DNA of 10,514 bases from Alphaproteobacteria bacterium UBA6062 (GCA_002428885.1 DIYE01000012.1:1-10514); one strand, 5' to 3'; positions 1 through 6,800 are shown, counted from the stretch's first letter. Notes: a model not told the origin generated them from the sequence alone. Numbers and translations: made by a program.

Positions 1-854
1 GTCAGCCATTCTGCCGAGCCTGTCTCGGTCAGGAAATCGATGCCGAAGATATAGACGACGACTTTCAGGACAGAAAAGACACCGGCTTTTACAACGGCCA
101 CGGCATGCAGGAGCGCGCTGACCGGTGTAGGGGCTACCATGGCGGAGGGCAGCCAGCGATGGATCGGCATCAGCGCAGCCTTGCCGATCCCGTACATAAA
201 GAGGAACAGCAAGACGCCCGCAATACCGGCACTTACATGACCTTCAAGAATGCCGCCTGCGGTGAAATCGACTGTACCGGTCAGAGTGTAAGTCCAGATA
301 ATGGCCGGTAGGAACAGGCCAATGGAGGTGCCAAGAAGAATGCCAAGATAAATCCGGCCGCCCCTCAGCGCATCCGCGTTCCCTTTGTGGGTGACCAGCG
401 GATACGTGGACAGGCTGAGAACTTCGTAGAACACGAACAGGGTCAGCAGGTTGCCTGCAAACGCGATCCCCATGGTGGCGGAAATGGCGATGGCGAAGCA
501 AACATAGAAACGGGTTTGCTTGGCTTCATTGTTACCGCGCATATAGCCGATGGAATAGAGAGAATTGATAATCCACAAAGTCGAGGCGACAGCGGCAAAC
601 ACCATCCCCAGAGGCTCCACCGACAGGGCCAGGGCCAGTCCGGGGATGGTTGTGACCAGCGTATAGGATGGTCTTGCTCCTCCCAGGACTTCCGGCAGGA
701 TTACCATAGTATTGGCAAAAAGCAGGGCCGCTGTCGTCAGGGTAACAGCTTCCCGAATATTGGGAATCCGGCCCGTAACGGCAATCCCGAGCGCGCCGAT
801 CAATGGTATCAGCAGGGACAGGGCGACATGTGTCTCAAGGGCAAATAACATCAT
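1..854 (-). CDS. Second MnhD/NuoM-type antiporter subunit (partial, C-terminus off window)
   Basis: Polytopic membrane subunit of an Mrp-type cation/proton antiporter, from the family shared by MrpA, MrpD, NuoL, NuoM and NuoN. The frame is open for 284 codons from the ATG at 854 to the window edge, so about the last 200 residues are missing. The signature proton-path residues are present: Glu144 in FVFYEVLSLSTYP, Lys225 in GIGKAALMPIHRWLP and Lys256 in HAVAVVKAGVF, followed by a long hydrophobic helix. The PTPVSALLHA segment is closer to NuoM/NuoL than the matching segment of the preceding mnhD, so this is a distinct paralogue and not a recent duplicate. Its ATG overlaps the mnhD stop in an ATGA, which implies translational coupling. 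It could be named MrpD2 or a short MrpA-like subunit; the missing C-terminus would decide. Confidence 0.9.
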   Translation of the reverse strand, partial: MMLFALETHVALSLLIPLIGALGIAVTGRIPNIREAVTLTTAALLFANTMVILPEVLGGARPSYTLVTTIPGLALALSVEPLGMVFAAVASTLWIINSLYSIGYMRGNNEAKQTRFYVCFAIAISATMGIAFAGNLLTLFVFYEVLSLSTYPLVTHKGNADALRGGRIYLGILLGTSIGLFLPAIIWTYTLTGTVDFTAGGILEGHVSAGIAGVLLFLFMYGIGKAALMPIHRWLPSAMVAPTPVSALLHAVAVVKAGVFSVLKVVVYIFGIDFLTETGSAEWL

Positions 855-2347
855 GGAGCCCCCATCAGGAATTTAGCGGCCTGTTCCGCGAAACCGGCAC
901 TCAAGCTGGTTTCAATGCCGAAATAGAAACTCACAAGGATAAAGAGCCAGATAGGTAACAGAAGAGAGTAGGGAGCATCACCGGATGGTGCGCCCTCCGG
1001 TGACGGCTTGAAATAGGCCAGTTCAACTATCCGCCAAACATAGATCACAGCGAACAGGGAAGAAATCAGCATACCGACAGCCAGGCCATAACCGATCATG
1101 TCACCTCTCTCCAGAACCGCCTGGAGCAGATACCATTTGCTGATAAAACCGGGAGTGAGCGGAACTCCAATGAGGGCCAGACCGCCCAGAACAAAGCTGA
1201 AGGAGGTCATCGGCATGCGCTGGCCGATCCCGGCCAGGTCTTTTAGATAAATGCTACCGGTAACAAAGAACATGGCGCCGACGGACAGGAACAGGCCGGT
1301 CTTTACGATCGCATGATTGAAGATATGCAGGATGCTGGCGGTCAGACCGGTTTCCGAAGCCAGGGCAATGCCAACCGTCATATATCCAAGCTGTGCGACA
1401 CTGGAAAAAGCCAGGAGGCGTTTCAGATTATTCTGAAAGATAGCGACCAGTGACATGCTGAGAAAGGCGATTACGCCAAGCGGCAGGAGAAGTTCTGTCA
1501 GTGGCAAGGTTCCGAAGCTGAAATCCACTCCGAAAATTGTGAAAATAAAGCGGATGAGCAGGTAGACAGATACTTTGGTGGCCGTCCCCGCAAAGAAAGC
1601 GGTGACAATGTTAGGCGCGTAGGAATAAGCGTTTGGCAACCAGATATGGAAGGGGAACATGGCCAGCTTGATGGCAATACCCACAACCAGGAACCCGACG
1701 GCAGCTCTGGCCGGACGGGTCTCAGAAATGCTGTCAAACTGGTTTGCGATATCGGCAATATTCAGGGTGCCTGTCATCAGATAGAGAAAACCGACACCGA
1801 TCAGGATAAAGGTAGCTCCTATGGTTCCTATGACCAGATATTGAAAGGCCGCCGTCAACGCCCGCCGGTCATTCTTTTCTCCCATGGCGATTAGCACATA
1901 GGAGGAAAGGGACATGATTTCCATGAAGACGAAAATATTAAAGGCGTCACCGGTTACGGTAATGCCCATCATCCCTGCCAGAGCAAGAAGATAGGCCGCG
2001 AAAAACAGGCCTAACCTGCTGGAGGAGACTTCTGCCGCGATACTTTCTTTTGCGTAGAGAAGGACACCGGTACTGATACCGCTGATCACCAGCATGACGA
2101 AGCAGCTGAGTGGATCGGCGACATATTCAATTCCCCAGGGAGGTGCCCAGCCGCCCAGCTCATAAGAGACCGGTCCGTTTGCAGAGACATGAAAGAGGAG
2201 TTGGAGACTGACATAGAAGGACAGCGCGCTCAAAATCGTCGTGAAAAACCAGGGGATCGTTGTTCCCCGCGTCAACGCGCAAAGAGGCGCTCCGAGCAGC
2301 GGAATGAGAACGGCCAGAACGGGGGCGTGGGTCATCAGCTCGGACAT
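851..2347 (-). CDS. mnhD: Na+/H+ antiporter subunit D (MnhD/MrpD)
   Basis: Proton-conducting antiporter subunit of the Mrp complex in the cytoplasmic membrane, 498 residues, a normal length for MrpD with about 14 hydrophobic helices. Residues matching the known proton path are Glu143 (FVFMEIMSLSSYVL), Lys227 (GIAIKLAMFPFHIWLP) and Lys258 (AGTATKVSVYLLIR). The conserved HxIVKTGLF-type segment of the second half is also visible (FNHAIVKTGLF). I chose the ATG at 2347 (MSELMTHAP). The frame extends upstream to a TTG at 2419, but that would overlap the end of mnhC and adds a basic hydrophilic stretch foreign to the family. With this start only one base separates it from the mnhC stop. Its ribosome site is weak (AGGAAG about 12 bases upstream), so translation may depend on coupling to mnhC; the Met at 2335 is an alternative start. 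Confidence 0.94.
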   Translation of the reverse strand: MSELMTHAPVLAVLIPLLGAPLCALTRGTTIPWFFTTILSALSFYVSLQLLFHVSANGPVSYELGGWAPPWGIEYVADPLSCFVMLVISGISTGVLLYAKESIAAEVSSSRLGLFFAAYLLALAGMMGITVTGDAFNIFVFMEIMSLSSYVLIAMGEKNDRRALTAAFQYLVIGTIGATFILIGVGFLYLMTGTLNIADIANQFDSISETRPARAAVGFLVVGIAIKLAMFPFHIWLPNAYSYAPNIVTAFFAGTATKVSVYLLIRFIFTIFGVDFSFGTLPLTELLLPLGVIAFLSMSLVAIFQNNLKRLLAFSSVAQLGYMTVGIALASETGLTASILHIFNHAIVKTGLFLSVGAMFFVTGSIYLKDLAGIGQRMPMTSFSFVLGGLALIGVPLTPGFISKWYLLQAVLERGDMIGYGLAVGMLISSLFAVIYVWRIVELAYFKPSPEGAPSGDAPYSLLLPIWLFILVSFYFGIETSLSAGFAEQAAKFLMGAP

Positions 2348-2348
2348 C

Positions 2349-2702
2349 TTAAGACTTATCTTCCTGTTCGAGGATTTCCTCTTCGTCGATAGTACCGAAA
2401 GTCTCTTTGATCCGGGCAATCAAGGACAGGCCTAACGCTGTTGTTGCAACACCCACGACAATCGCCGTCAGGATAAGAACATGCGGCAGCGGATTTGAAT
2501 AAACCACATCCGGCTTATCCAGAAGGATCGGCGCCGTACCGCCTTCCACCTTTCCGATGGTGATGTAAAACAGGAAAACGGCAATCTGAAACATCGATAG
2601 GCCAATCATCTTTTTGACCAGATTACTGCGACTGATAACCGTGTATAATCCGATCATCAGCAGGATAACGAAAACCCAATAATTGAAATGATCAAAAAAC
2701 AT
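2349..2702 (-). CDS. mnhC: Na+/H+ antiporter subunit C (MnhC, NuoK-like)
   Basis: Small three-helix membrane subunit homologous to NuoK/MrpC, 117 residues, normal length. Visible family features are the first helix followed by LYTVISRSNLVKKMIGLSMFQIAVFLFYI, and then a proline-rich loop leading into DPLPHVLILTAIVVG-like sequence (here NPLPHVLILTAIVVGVATTALGLSLIARI), which is the most conserved part of MnhC. The acidic tail (DEEEILEQEDKS) is hydrophilic and probably cytoplasmic. I chose the ATG at 2702 over the GTG one codon upstream because a GGAG lies seven bases ahead of it. The gene sits between the MnhB fusion and mnhD in the standard B-C-D order, with four bases to the upstream stop. Confidence 0.93.
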   Translation of the reverse strand: MFFDHFNYWVFVILLMIGLYTVISRSNLVKKMIGLSMFQIAVFLFYITIGKVEGGTAPILLDKPDVVYSNPLPHVLILTAIVVGVATTALGLSLIARIKETFGTIDEEEILEQEDKS

Positions 2703-2706
2703 CACT

Positions 2707-3756
2707 CTACTCCGGGTTCACATCTTCGCCGCGGCCATCGGCGCGACCTGCAAAGCCATAAAAGATAGCCAGCATGGCTGCCGTGACGGTAATGCCGACC
2801 CCCAGTTCCACCAGCAATATCCCCAGATGTTGTCCGGCAACCGGGTCAGCGGAAAGAACATTGTAGTCAAGGAAAGTCCCGCCATTGATCATACTGACAA
2901 TGCCAACCCCGCCATAGAGAAGAACGCCGGCCACCAGCAGGTATTCCACGACGCGTTTTGACAGGATCTGCTGGGTGAAATGCAGGCCAAAGACCAGGGA
3001 ATAGAGGATAAAACCGGCAGCCAGAATAACGCCGGCCTGAAAACCGCCACCTGGTCCGAAATCCCCATGAAACTGCACATAAAAGGCGAAGAGCATGATA
3101 AAGGGGATCAGGAGTTTTGAGACCACATGAGGAACCAGATCATGAGGGCTTCCCTGTTGATCGGGTTTTTCAGCTGGTGTTTCTGACGTTGGTATGTCGG
3201 AAACATCCTCTTTCTCCTCTTTTCGCAGGCGCATCTGGCTCAGGATCAACAGAACGCCGATCCCGGCGGTGAAGATCACAACCACTTCACCAAAAGTGTC
3301 AAAGCCGCGATAGCTGGCGAGAACGGAGGTGACGATATTGGGAACACCGATTTCATCGCCGCTCTTATTGATATAGCGGTCTGCGACTTTACTGGTTTGC
3401 GCTGGGGTATCCGCAGCACCAACCACAGGCATCTTGTCATCCAGTGTGGCATAAATTAGGGCACCGCCAACCACTAAAGACAGCAGCAGAGGAACAACAC
3501 TTTTCCTTGCAGAAGCCTTTTCATGGGACCCGACCAGGGCCAATGTACCAAGATACAGTACCGTACTGATGCCAGCGCCTACAGCCGCTTCGGTGAAGGC
3601 GACATCTACGGCATCCAGGGTCACAAATATGAGCGCCATGATAAAGCTGACGGCGCCCAGCAGCATCGTTGCTACAAAGAGATTGCGCACATATAGAACA
3701 GACAATGCCCCGGCCACCAGGAGAAGCATCAGAAATATATCCGTGAATTCTTCCAT
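2707..3756 (-). CDS. mnhB: Fused MbhD-MbhE-MnhB antiporter subunit (MrpA C-terminal part plus MrpB)
   Basis: Membrane subunit of 349 residues joining three modules. Residues about 5-75 resemble MbhD (DUF4040), with the conserved DVAFTEAAVGAG (Glu56) that is found near the C-terminus of full-length MrpA. Residues about 85-175 resemble MbhE, with YRGFDTFGEVVVIFTAG at 149-165. A charged linker follows at about 176-207. Residues about 208-340 are the MnhB domain, with LIPFIMLFAFYVQFHG and the glycine-rich PGGGFQAGVILAAG signature. In seven-gene Mrp operons the first two modules belong to MrpA and MnhB is a separate gene, so this protein supplies the MrpA tail without the MrpA antiporter domain. 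The start at 3756 leaves 14 bases after mnhG; its ribosome site is weak. The module assignment is from memory of the families, not from a search. Confidence 0.92.
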   Translation of the reverse strand: MEEFTDIFLMLLLVAGALSVLYVRNLFVATMLLGAVSFIMALIFVTLDAVDVAFTEAAVGAGISTVLYLGTLALVGSHEKASARKSVVPLLLSLVVGGALIYATLDDKMPVVGAADTPAQTSKVADRYINKSGDEIGVPNIVTSVLASYRGFDTFGEVVVIFTAGIGVLLILSQMRLRKEEKEDVSDIPTSETPAEKPDQQGSPHDLVPHVVSKLLIPFIMLFAFYVQFHGDFGPGGGFQAGVILAAGFILYSLVFGLHFTQQILSKRVVEYLLVAGVLLYGGVGIVSMINGGTFLDYNVLSADPVAGQHLGILLVELGVGITVTAAMLAIFYGFAGRADGRGEDVNPE

Positions 3757-3770
3757 CTAGTCAGGTGCCT

Positions 3771-4109
3771 TTAGCTTTTATCATTCTTGTCTTCAGCGGA
3801 TCCAAAACCATCCAGCCGAGGCTTAAGGCCGGCGACAAAGGAGGCCTGCGCGATGGCGTAGGAGGCTGTTGGGCTTGTAAAAAATAAAAAGGCGACGATC
3901 AGGGCCAATTTGACAGTGACCAGACTAAACCCGCTTTGTAATGCTAAACCGGCAAAAACGAGGAAGGATGCCAGAGTATCTGCCATGCCTCCAGCGTGGA
4001 TCCGGGTATAAAGGTCCGGAAAACGCAGTAGGCCAAAGCCGGTAATAAAGATAAAAAAGCAGCCGCCGAGCATAAGGATCCAGGTGGCGATATCCAGAAC
4101 GAGATCCAT
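3771..4109 (-). CDS. mnhG: Na+/H+ antiporter subunit G (MnhG/PhaG)
   Basis: Small three-helix subunit of the Mrp antiporter, 112 residues, normal length for MnhG. The family signature is clear: GFGLLRFPDLYTRIHAGGMADTLASF, the equivalent of the RxPDxYxRxHA core of PhaG/MnhG. A second hydrophobic stretch follows (LALIVAFLFFTSPTASYAIAQA), including the TSPTASYAIAQA segment that is conserved in the family as TxPxaaHaiarA. I chose the ATG at 4109, which overlaps the mnhF stop by one base and has a GGGAG seven bases upstream; a TTG one codon earlier is the alternative. The polar tail after about residue 95 is variable in this family. It probably has a structural role at the E-F-G end of the complex. 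Confidence 0.94.
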   Translation of the reverse strand: MDLVLDIATWILMLGGCFFIFITGFGLLRFPDLYTRIHAGGMADTLASFLVFAGLALQSGFSLVTVKLALIVAFLFFTSPTASYAIAQASFVAGLKPRLDGFGSAEDKNDKS

Positions 4110-4405
4110 CAATTTTCTCCCTGCGGACGAGACTTGGACAAACCGCCGCGCAACGTTCCGAACTTGAAGTATTTCAGGACCGCAAGAGTGCCGATAAAAT
4201 TCATCAGCGCGTAAACGAGAGCGAGGTCCAGAAAGTCAGGACGCCCGTTCATGAAACCGACAACGGAGATCAGCAAAACGGTTTTGGTGCCGATCGCATT
4301 GACAGCGAGGATCCTGTCATAAGCTGTAGGACCTAAAATGGCCCGGCCAAGTGCCATGGCGACACTGACCAGAAGCGCAATGGCGGTAACGGCAAAAATA
4401 CTCAT
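4109..4405 (-). CDS. mnhF: Na+/H+ antiporter subunit F (MnhF/PhaF)
   Basis: Three-helix membrane subunit of 98 residues, normal for MnhF. The recognisable core is GRAILGPTAYDRILAVNAIGTKTVLLI (the GPTxxDRxLAxN motif of the PhaF/MnhF family), followed by DFLDLALVYALMNFIGTLAVLKYF, where Asp and Ala-Leu-Val-Tyr are typical. The ATG at 4405 overlaps the mnhE stop by four bases (ATGA), and a purine-rich GGGGGAAGG lies immediately ahead. It is translated as part of a coupled E-F-G block. Mutations in this subunit inactivate known Mrp antiporters, but its own transport role is unclear. Confidence 0.94.
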   Translation of the reverse strand: MSIFAVTAIALLVSVAMALGRAILGPTAYDRILAVNAIGTKTVLLISVVGFMNGRPDFLDLALVYALMNFIGTLAVLKYFKFGTLRGGLSKSRPQGEN

Positions 4406-4941
4406 CCTTCCCCCATGACCTCTGTTACCCGGCGATCCATGTCACCCGATTTAACACCGTCTGCAGTTCCTTTTGTAAGCGCGTGAACCAGAACCGTATC
4501 ATCATGGAGATCGACGGTAACGGTCCCCGGTGTCAGGGTGATGGAATTGGCATAGACAACTTTTCCAAGGTCACTTTTCTGGGTGACCTTACTGGCAAAC
4601 AGGCTTGGTTCAAGATATTTACCGGGAAATAGAACACACTTCGCCACGTCGATATTGGCTTTGACGATTTCCTTGAACAACCAGAACCAATAGAGAAAAA
4701 CATGCGGACTGAGGTGGATTGGATGACCTTCCTGGTCAAGAACATCCATACGGCGGGCTATCAGGGCAACCAGCAGGCAGGAAGCGATGCCAAAAGAGGT
4801 TATCAATGGAGTATAGATGCCTGACAGCAGGAGCCAGACAGCAAGCAATACGGATATCAGGCTTATTATGCGCAAGGTTTTCCCATACTCCCCTTCATAG
4901 GCTTTCCCAAGGCCCCGTTTATATATCTTCCTGTATGCCAC
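4402..4941 (-). CDS. mnhE: Na+/H+ antiporter subunit E (MnhE), first gene of the operon
   Basis: Membrane subunit with two to three N-terminal helices and a soluble domain, 179 residues from the GTG at 4941. Diagnostic sequence lies in the second half: VVYANSITLTPGTVTVDLHDDTVLVHAL, the SITLTPGT motif of MnhE/MrpE. The start is uncertain. The GTG at 4941 has no visible ribosome site, sits five bases from an inverted repeat (4946-4979) and yields a 22-residue basic leader not typical of MnhE. A TTG at 4875 would give MRIISLISVLLAVWLLLSG, much closer to the usual family N-terminus, but its ribosome site is also poor (GGGA five bases upstream). I keep the longer form. It leads the operon, with the promoter presumably in the divergent spacer to its right. 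Confidence 0.9.
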   Translation of the reverse strand: MAYRKIYKRGLGKAYEGEYGKTLRIISLISVLLAVWLLLSGIYTPLITSFGIASCLLVALIARRMDVLDQEGHPIHLSPHVFLYWFWLFKEIVKANIDVAKCVLFPGKYLEPSLFASKVTQKSDLGKVVYANSITLTPGTVTVDLHDDTVLVHALTKGTADGVKSGDMDRRVTEVMGEG

Positions 4942-4945
4942 GAGA

Positions 4946-4979
4946 CGGCAACGGCTGCAAGATATATGGTCAGTTGCCG
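4946..4979 (-). repeat. Inverted repeat just upstream of the mnhE start
   Basis: A perfect 7-base inverted repeat (CGGCAAC at 4946-4952, GTTGCCG at 4973-4979) with a 20-base centre. On the mnhE strand the stem can be lengthened by CTG/CAG if two bases bulge. It ends four bases before the GTG at 4942. It could form a leader hairpin controlling mnhE translation, or be a dyad operator. Chance occurrence is possible because only seven pairs are perfect. Confidence 0.4.
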
Positions 4980-5139
4980 GAAAGGCTTCCTATATGTAGT
5001 GGTGACAGTTGTTGGTTCCAGAGGCGAATTGGGGGTAAAGTAAAATTATTCAACCTGCTCTTTTAAACGAATAAATCAGGCGATGTTCCGGCTCGAATTC
5101 AGGTTTTCAAGATAGTAATTATTGTAGAGATTCGGAAAT

Positions 5140-5268
5140 ATGAAGCAGCTTACTTTGAAAAAGTATGATTATTTTGAGAAACAACTGCTCTCAAAGTTGT
5201 CGAAGATGAATTCAAATTCCACCAATTATTTAAAAAAGTATCGAATACAGAAGGAATTACCAGTTTAA
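5140..5268 (+). CDS. Possible small lysine-rich ORF, 42 codons
   Basis: The frame runs from the ATG at 5140 to the TAA at 5266-5268 and would encode a basic, lysine-, asparagine- and tyrosine-rich peptide beginning MKQLTLKKYDYFEKQL. A GGA four bases before the ATG and a GAGA slightly further upstream are weak ribosome sites. I recognise no family, membrane segment or signal peptide. The A- and T-rich codons differ from all neighbouring genes, so it is either a chance frame in AT-rich spacer DNA or a small recently gained gene. It lies in the same direction as the cold-shock gene, about 100 bases upstream. Conservation in relatives would be needed to accept it. Confidence 0.15.
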   Translation: MKQLTLKKYDYFEKQLLSKLSKMNSNSTNYLKKYRIQKELPV

Positions 5269-5292
5269 TAGAAAATTAAGGTTAAACAAATA

Positions 5293-5322
5293 TTGAACTT
5301 TAGAATAACATCATGTTAAGAT
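5293..5322 (+). promoter_or_regulatory. Candidate promoter of the tandem cold-shock gene
   Basis: TTGAAC at 5293-5298 (four of six consensus bases) is followed after 18 bases by TAAGAT at 5317-5322 (four of six). This would give a leader of about 43 bases ending in GGGAG six bases before the ATG. Both boxes are weak matches in AT-rich sequence, so an upstream start with a long leader, as known for cspA-type mRNAs, is equally possible. Confidence 0.25.
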
Positions 5323-5371
5323 TTAAAGTCTGGTGGGGGCTGATGTAATTATTTTAGGGTGGGAGTAACCT

Positions 5372-5944
5372 ATGTCTGCAAAAGTAGAGCCGTTGCGAAG
5401 CGATCAGGAAGTTTCTTCCCCAATTGAACCCAGAGAAGAATCGTTTGAGCTAAAAGGTCGCGTAAAGTGGTTTAACACCATTAAAGGGTTTGGTTTTCTA
5501 ACGCCGGAGGACGAACCGGGAGATATTTTCCTTCATCTCTCCTGCTTAAGAGAAGCCGGCCATGAATATGTTGCCGAAGGTGTAACGGTCAGTTGCGAAG
5601 TCGTCCGTAGAAACAAGGGGCTACAGGCAATAAAAATCCTTGATATTGATACGTCGACTGCCGTCCCGTTCCAGCCGCGGCCTGCAGAGCCCAGTAACAT
5701 AGCCAAACACCCGACTGTCCAGCCGCAAGGCGACTTTGTCGATGCGGAGGTGAAGTGGTTTGATCCGGTAAAAGGCTATGGCTTTCTGACGCGCGGCGAA
5801 GGGACACAGGATATTTTCATTCATATGGAAACACTCCGCCGCGAGGGGGCGTTGCCTATACAGGCCGGCCAGAAACTCAAGATCCGGATGGGGGATAGCC
5901 CGAAGGGGCCGCAAGTCGCAGAAATTGAAACGGAAACCAGCTAG
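5372..5944 (+). CDS. Tandem cold-shock-domain nucleic-acid-binding protein
   Basis: Cytoplasmic single-stranded RNA/DNA-binding protein of 190 residues with two cold-shock (OB-fold) domains. Domain 1 covers about residues 26-92, with RNP1 KGFGFLT at 38-44 and RNP2 DIFLHL at 51-56. Domain 2 covers about 123-188, with RNP1 KGYGFLT at 134-140 and RNP2 DIFIHM at 147-152. They are joined by a proline-rich linker and preceded by a 25-residue acidic leader. Two-domain cold-shock proteins of this size are known in alphaproteobacteria, for example CspC and CspD of Caulobacter, where they act in stationary phase rather than classic cold shock; that role here is inference. RNP2 position three is Phe and position five is His in both copies, so both should bind nucleic acid. 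The ATG at 5372 has GGGAG six bases upstream. It is probably transcribed alone. Confidence 0.93.
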   Translation: MSAKVEPLRSDQEVSSPIEPREESFELKGRVKWFNTIKGFGFLTPEDEPGDIFLHLSCLREAGHEYVAEGVTVSCEVVRRNKGLQAIKILDIDTSTAVPFQPRPAEPSNIAKHPTVQPQGDFVDAEVKWFDPVKGYGFLTRGEGTQDIFIHMETLRREGALPIQAGQKLKIRMGDSPKGPQVAEIETETS

Positions 5945-5996
5945 AGAAACTGTCCGAATGTCTCATGGCATCTGGGCAGGGTAAGCCTTGTGCGCA

Positions 5997-6037
5997 GAAG
6001 GGTCTTTCGCAGAAATGCGGAGGCCCTTCACGCTTTT
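5997..6037 (+). terminator. Hairpin at the convergent junction, likely terminator of the cold-shock gene
   Basis: GAAGGG at 5997-6002 pairs with CCCTTC at 6024-6029. Inside, CGCA pairs with TGCG around a GAAA tetraloop, joined by a partly wobble-paired segment. A TTTT follows four bases later at 6034-6037. The stem lies 52 bases after the cold-shock stop and just overlaps the stop of the opposing gene. On the minus strand no T run follows, so it probably terminates plus-strand transcription only, and weakly. Confidence 0.5.
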
Positions 6038-6741
6038 GCAGGACTATCTTGTGCAATAAGCTTGTTTGCATCCGCTGAAAGCCGGTCTACCAATAGGGCC
6101 TGGGCGGCGAGCTTCTGTTCCTCCGGCATATCCTGAGTAATACGCATGGCGAGACCAATATTCTGGGTCAGAACGAGCTTTTTATGATAATCGGACATTT
6201 TGAGGATTGTCCGGTTGTAGAGGTAGAAGAAAACCGCTGCGATGAATTCGCTGATCACGCCGGCCGCTGTCGTAACAAAAGCCGGATTGGCCTCCCCAAC
6301 ATACATCTGTACAACACCGGCAACGACAATGAGAAAGCCTGCAACAGCCGCAGCTATGCTGATATAAAAGGATTTTTTGGCTTGTAGCTGGGTCTGGAAA
6401 TAATATTTGTCGATGTATTTGAAATTAATCCGGACGAGATTGTTAAAGAAGTCCTTGCCAAGCTCGATTTGCAGGCTTTCGGCTTCCTTCTCCGCTTCTC
6501 GGGCATCATTTTGCATCTCAATCAGGCCGAGTAGAGCTTTTTTTGCGAGAAAATAACCGCCATAAAAAATGAAGGCGAGACTGGTACCCATGACGATCGC
6601 AACAACTATCCCAACATAAATATTTGAGACAATTTCCGGGTTCTCATAAACGCTCAGCGTGAAGAAAAGTGTGAGCGTAACCGCCCATATCAGCCAGACA
6701 GTCCAGTTAAATTTTGGATTTTCTCCATCATTCCCACTCAT
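6028..6741 (-). CDS. Four-helix membrane protein with a TRADD-N-associated-like two-helix domain
   Basis: A 237-residue inner-membrane protein of unproven function. Hydrophobic helices are visible at about 13-32, 40-66, 127-149 and 154-174. A charged, coiled-coil-like segment (about 72-96, rich in Glu, Ala and Lys) lies between pairs, and a soluble helical tail follows. Residues about 108-190 recall the two-helix membrane domain described next to TRADD-N-like domains in bacterial conflict proteins: Gln-rich YYFQTQLQAKKSF, a GFLIVVAGVV helix, then GVISEFIAAVFFYLYNRT and MSDYHKKL. No TRADD-N, nuclease or other effector domain is attached, so here the module stands alone with an extra N-terminal hairpin. 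The ATG at 6741 has GAGGGG six bases upstream and its own promoter. Assignment to that family is from memory and needs a profile search. Confidence 0.85.
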   Translation of the reverse strand: MSGNDGENPKFNWTVWLIWAVTLTLFFTLSVYENPEIVSNIYVGIVVAIVMGTSLAFIFYGGYFLAKKALLGLIEMQNDAREAEKEAESLQIELGKDFFNNLVRINFKYIDKYYFQTQLQAKKSFYISIAAAVAGFLIVVAGVVQMYVGEANPAFVTTAAGVISEFIAAVFFYLYNRTILKMSDYHKKLVLTQNIGLAMRITQDMPEEQKLAAQALLVDRLSADANKLIAQDSPAKA

Positions 6742-6772
6742 ATGAGTCCCCTCACGGTATGTTGGAAAGAAA

Positions 6773-6800
6773 AGTATATGATTGTTTTAATATATGTCTA
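6773..6800 (-). promoter_or_regulatory. Sigma70-type promoter of the four-helix membrane protein gene
   Basis: On the minus strand TAGACA (6800-6795, five of six bases) is followed after 16 bases by TATACT (6778-6773, five of six). Transcription would start near 6766, giving a leader of about 25 bases that contains the GAGGGG ribosome site. The good boxes and the terminator hairpin just upstream (6845-6862) make this gene a separate unit from the thi operon. Confidence 0.5.

Larger units (their letters stand above)
4942..5371. other. Divergent AT-rich spacer between mnhE and the cold-shock gene
   Basis: The 430 bases carry no convincing gene. The first 100 bases next to mnhE have ordinary composition and hold the inverted repeat at 4946-4979. 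From about 5040 to 5340 the sequence is markedly AT-rich compared with both flanks. It contains a possible small ORF (5140-5268), a 6-base inverted repeat (ACAACT 5181-5186 with AGTTGT 5195-5200) and a weak promoter candidate for the cold-shock gene. I could not identify a convincing sigma70 promoter for the mnh operon, although it must lie here unless the operon is controlled by another sigma factor. Confidence 0.7.

Noticed and set aside
244..501. 85-codon minus-strand frame within the partial antiporter gene, plus the plus-strand frames at 105-311 and 387-848
   Set aside because: They are shadows of the continuous minus-strand antiporter frame (854 to the edge), whose translation shows family motifs; the shadow translations show none.
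2348..2419. Upstream extension of mnhD to a TTG at 2419
   Set aside because: It would overlap the mnhC coding end by about 70 bases and add a basic hydrophilic leader absent from MrpD proteins; the ATG at 2347 fits the family N-terminus and operon spacing.
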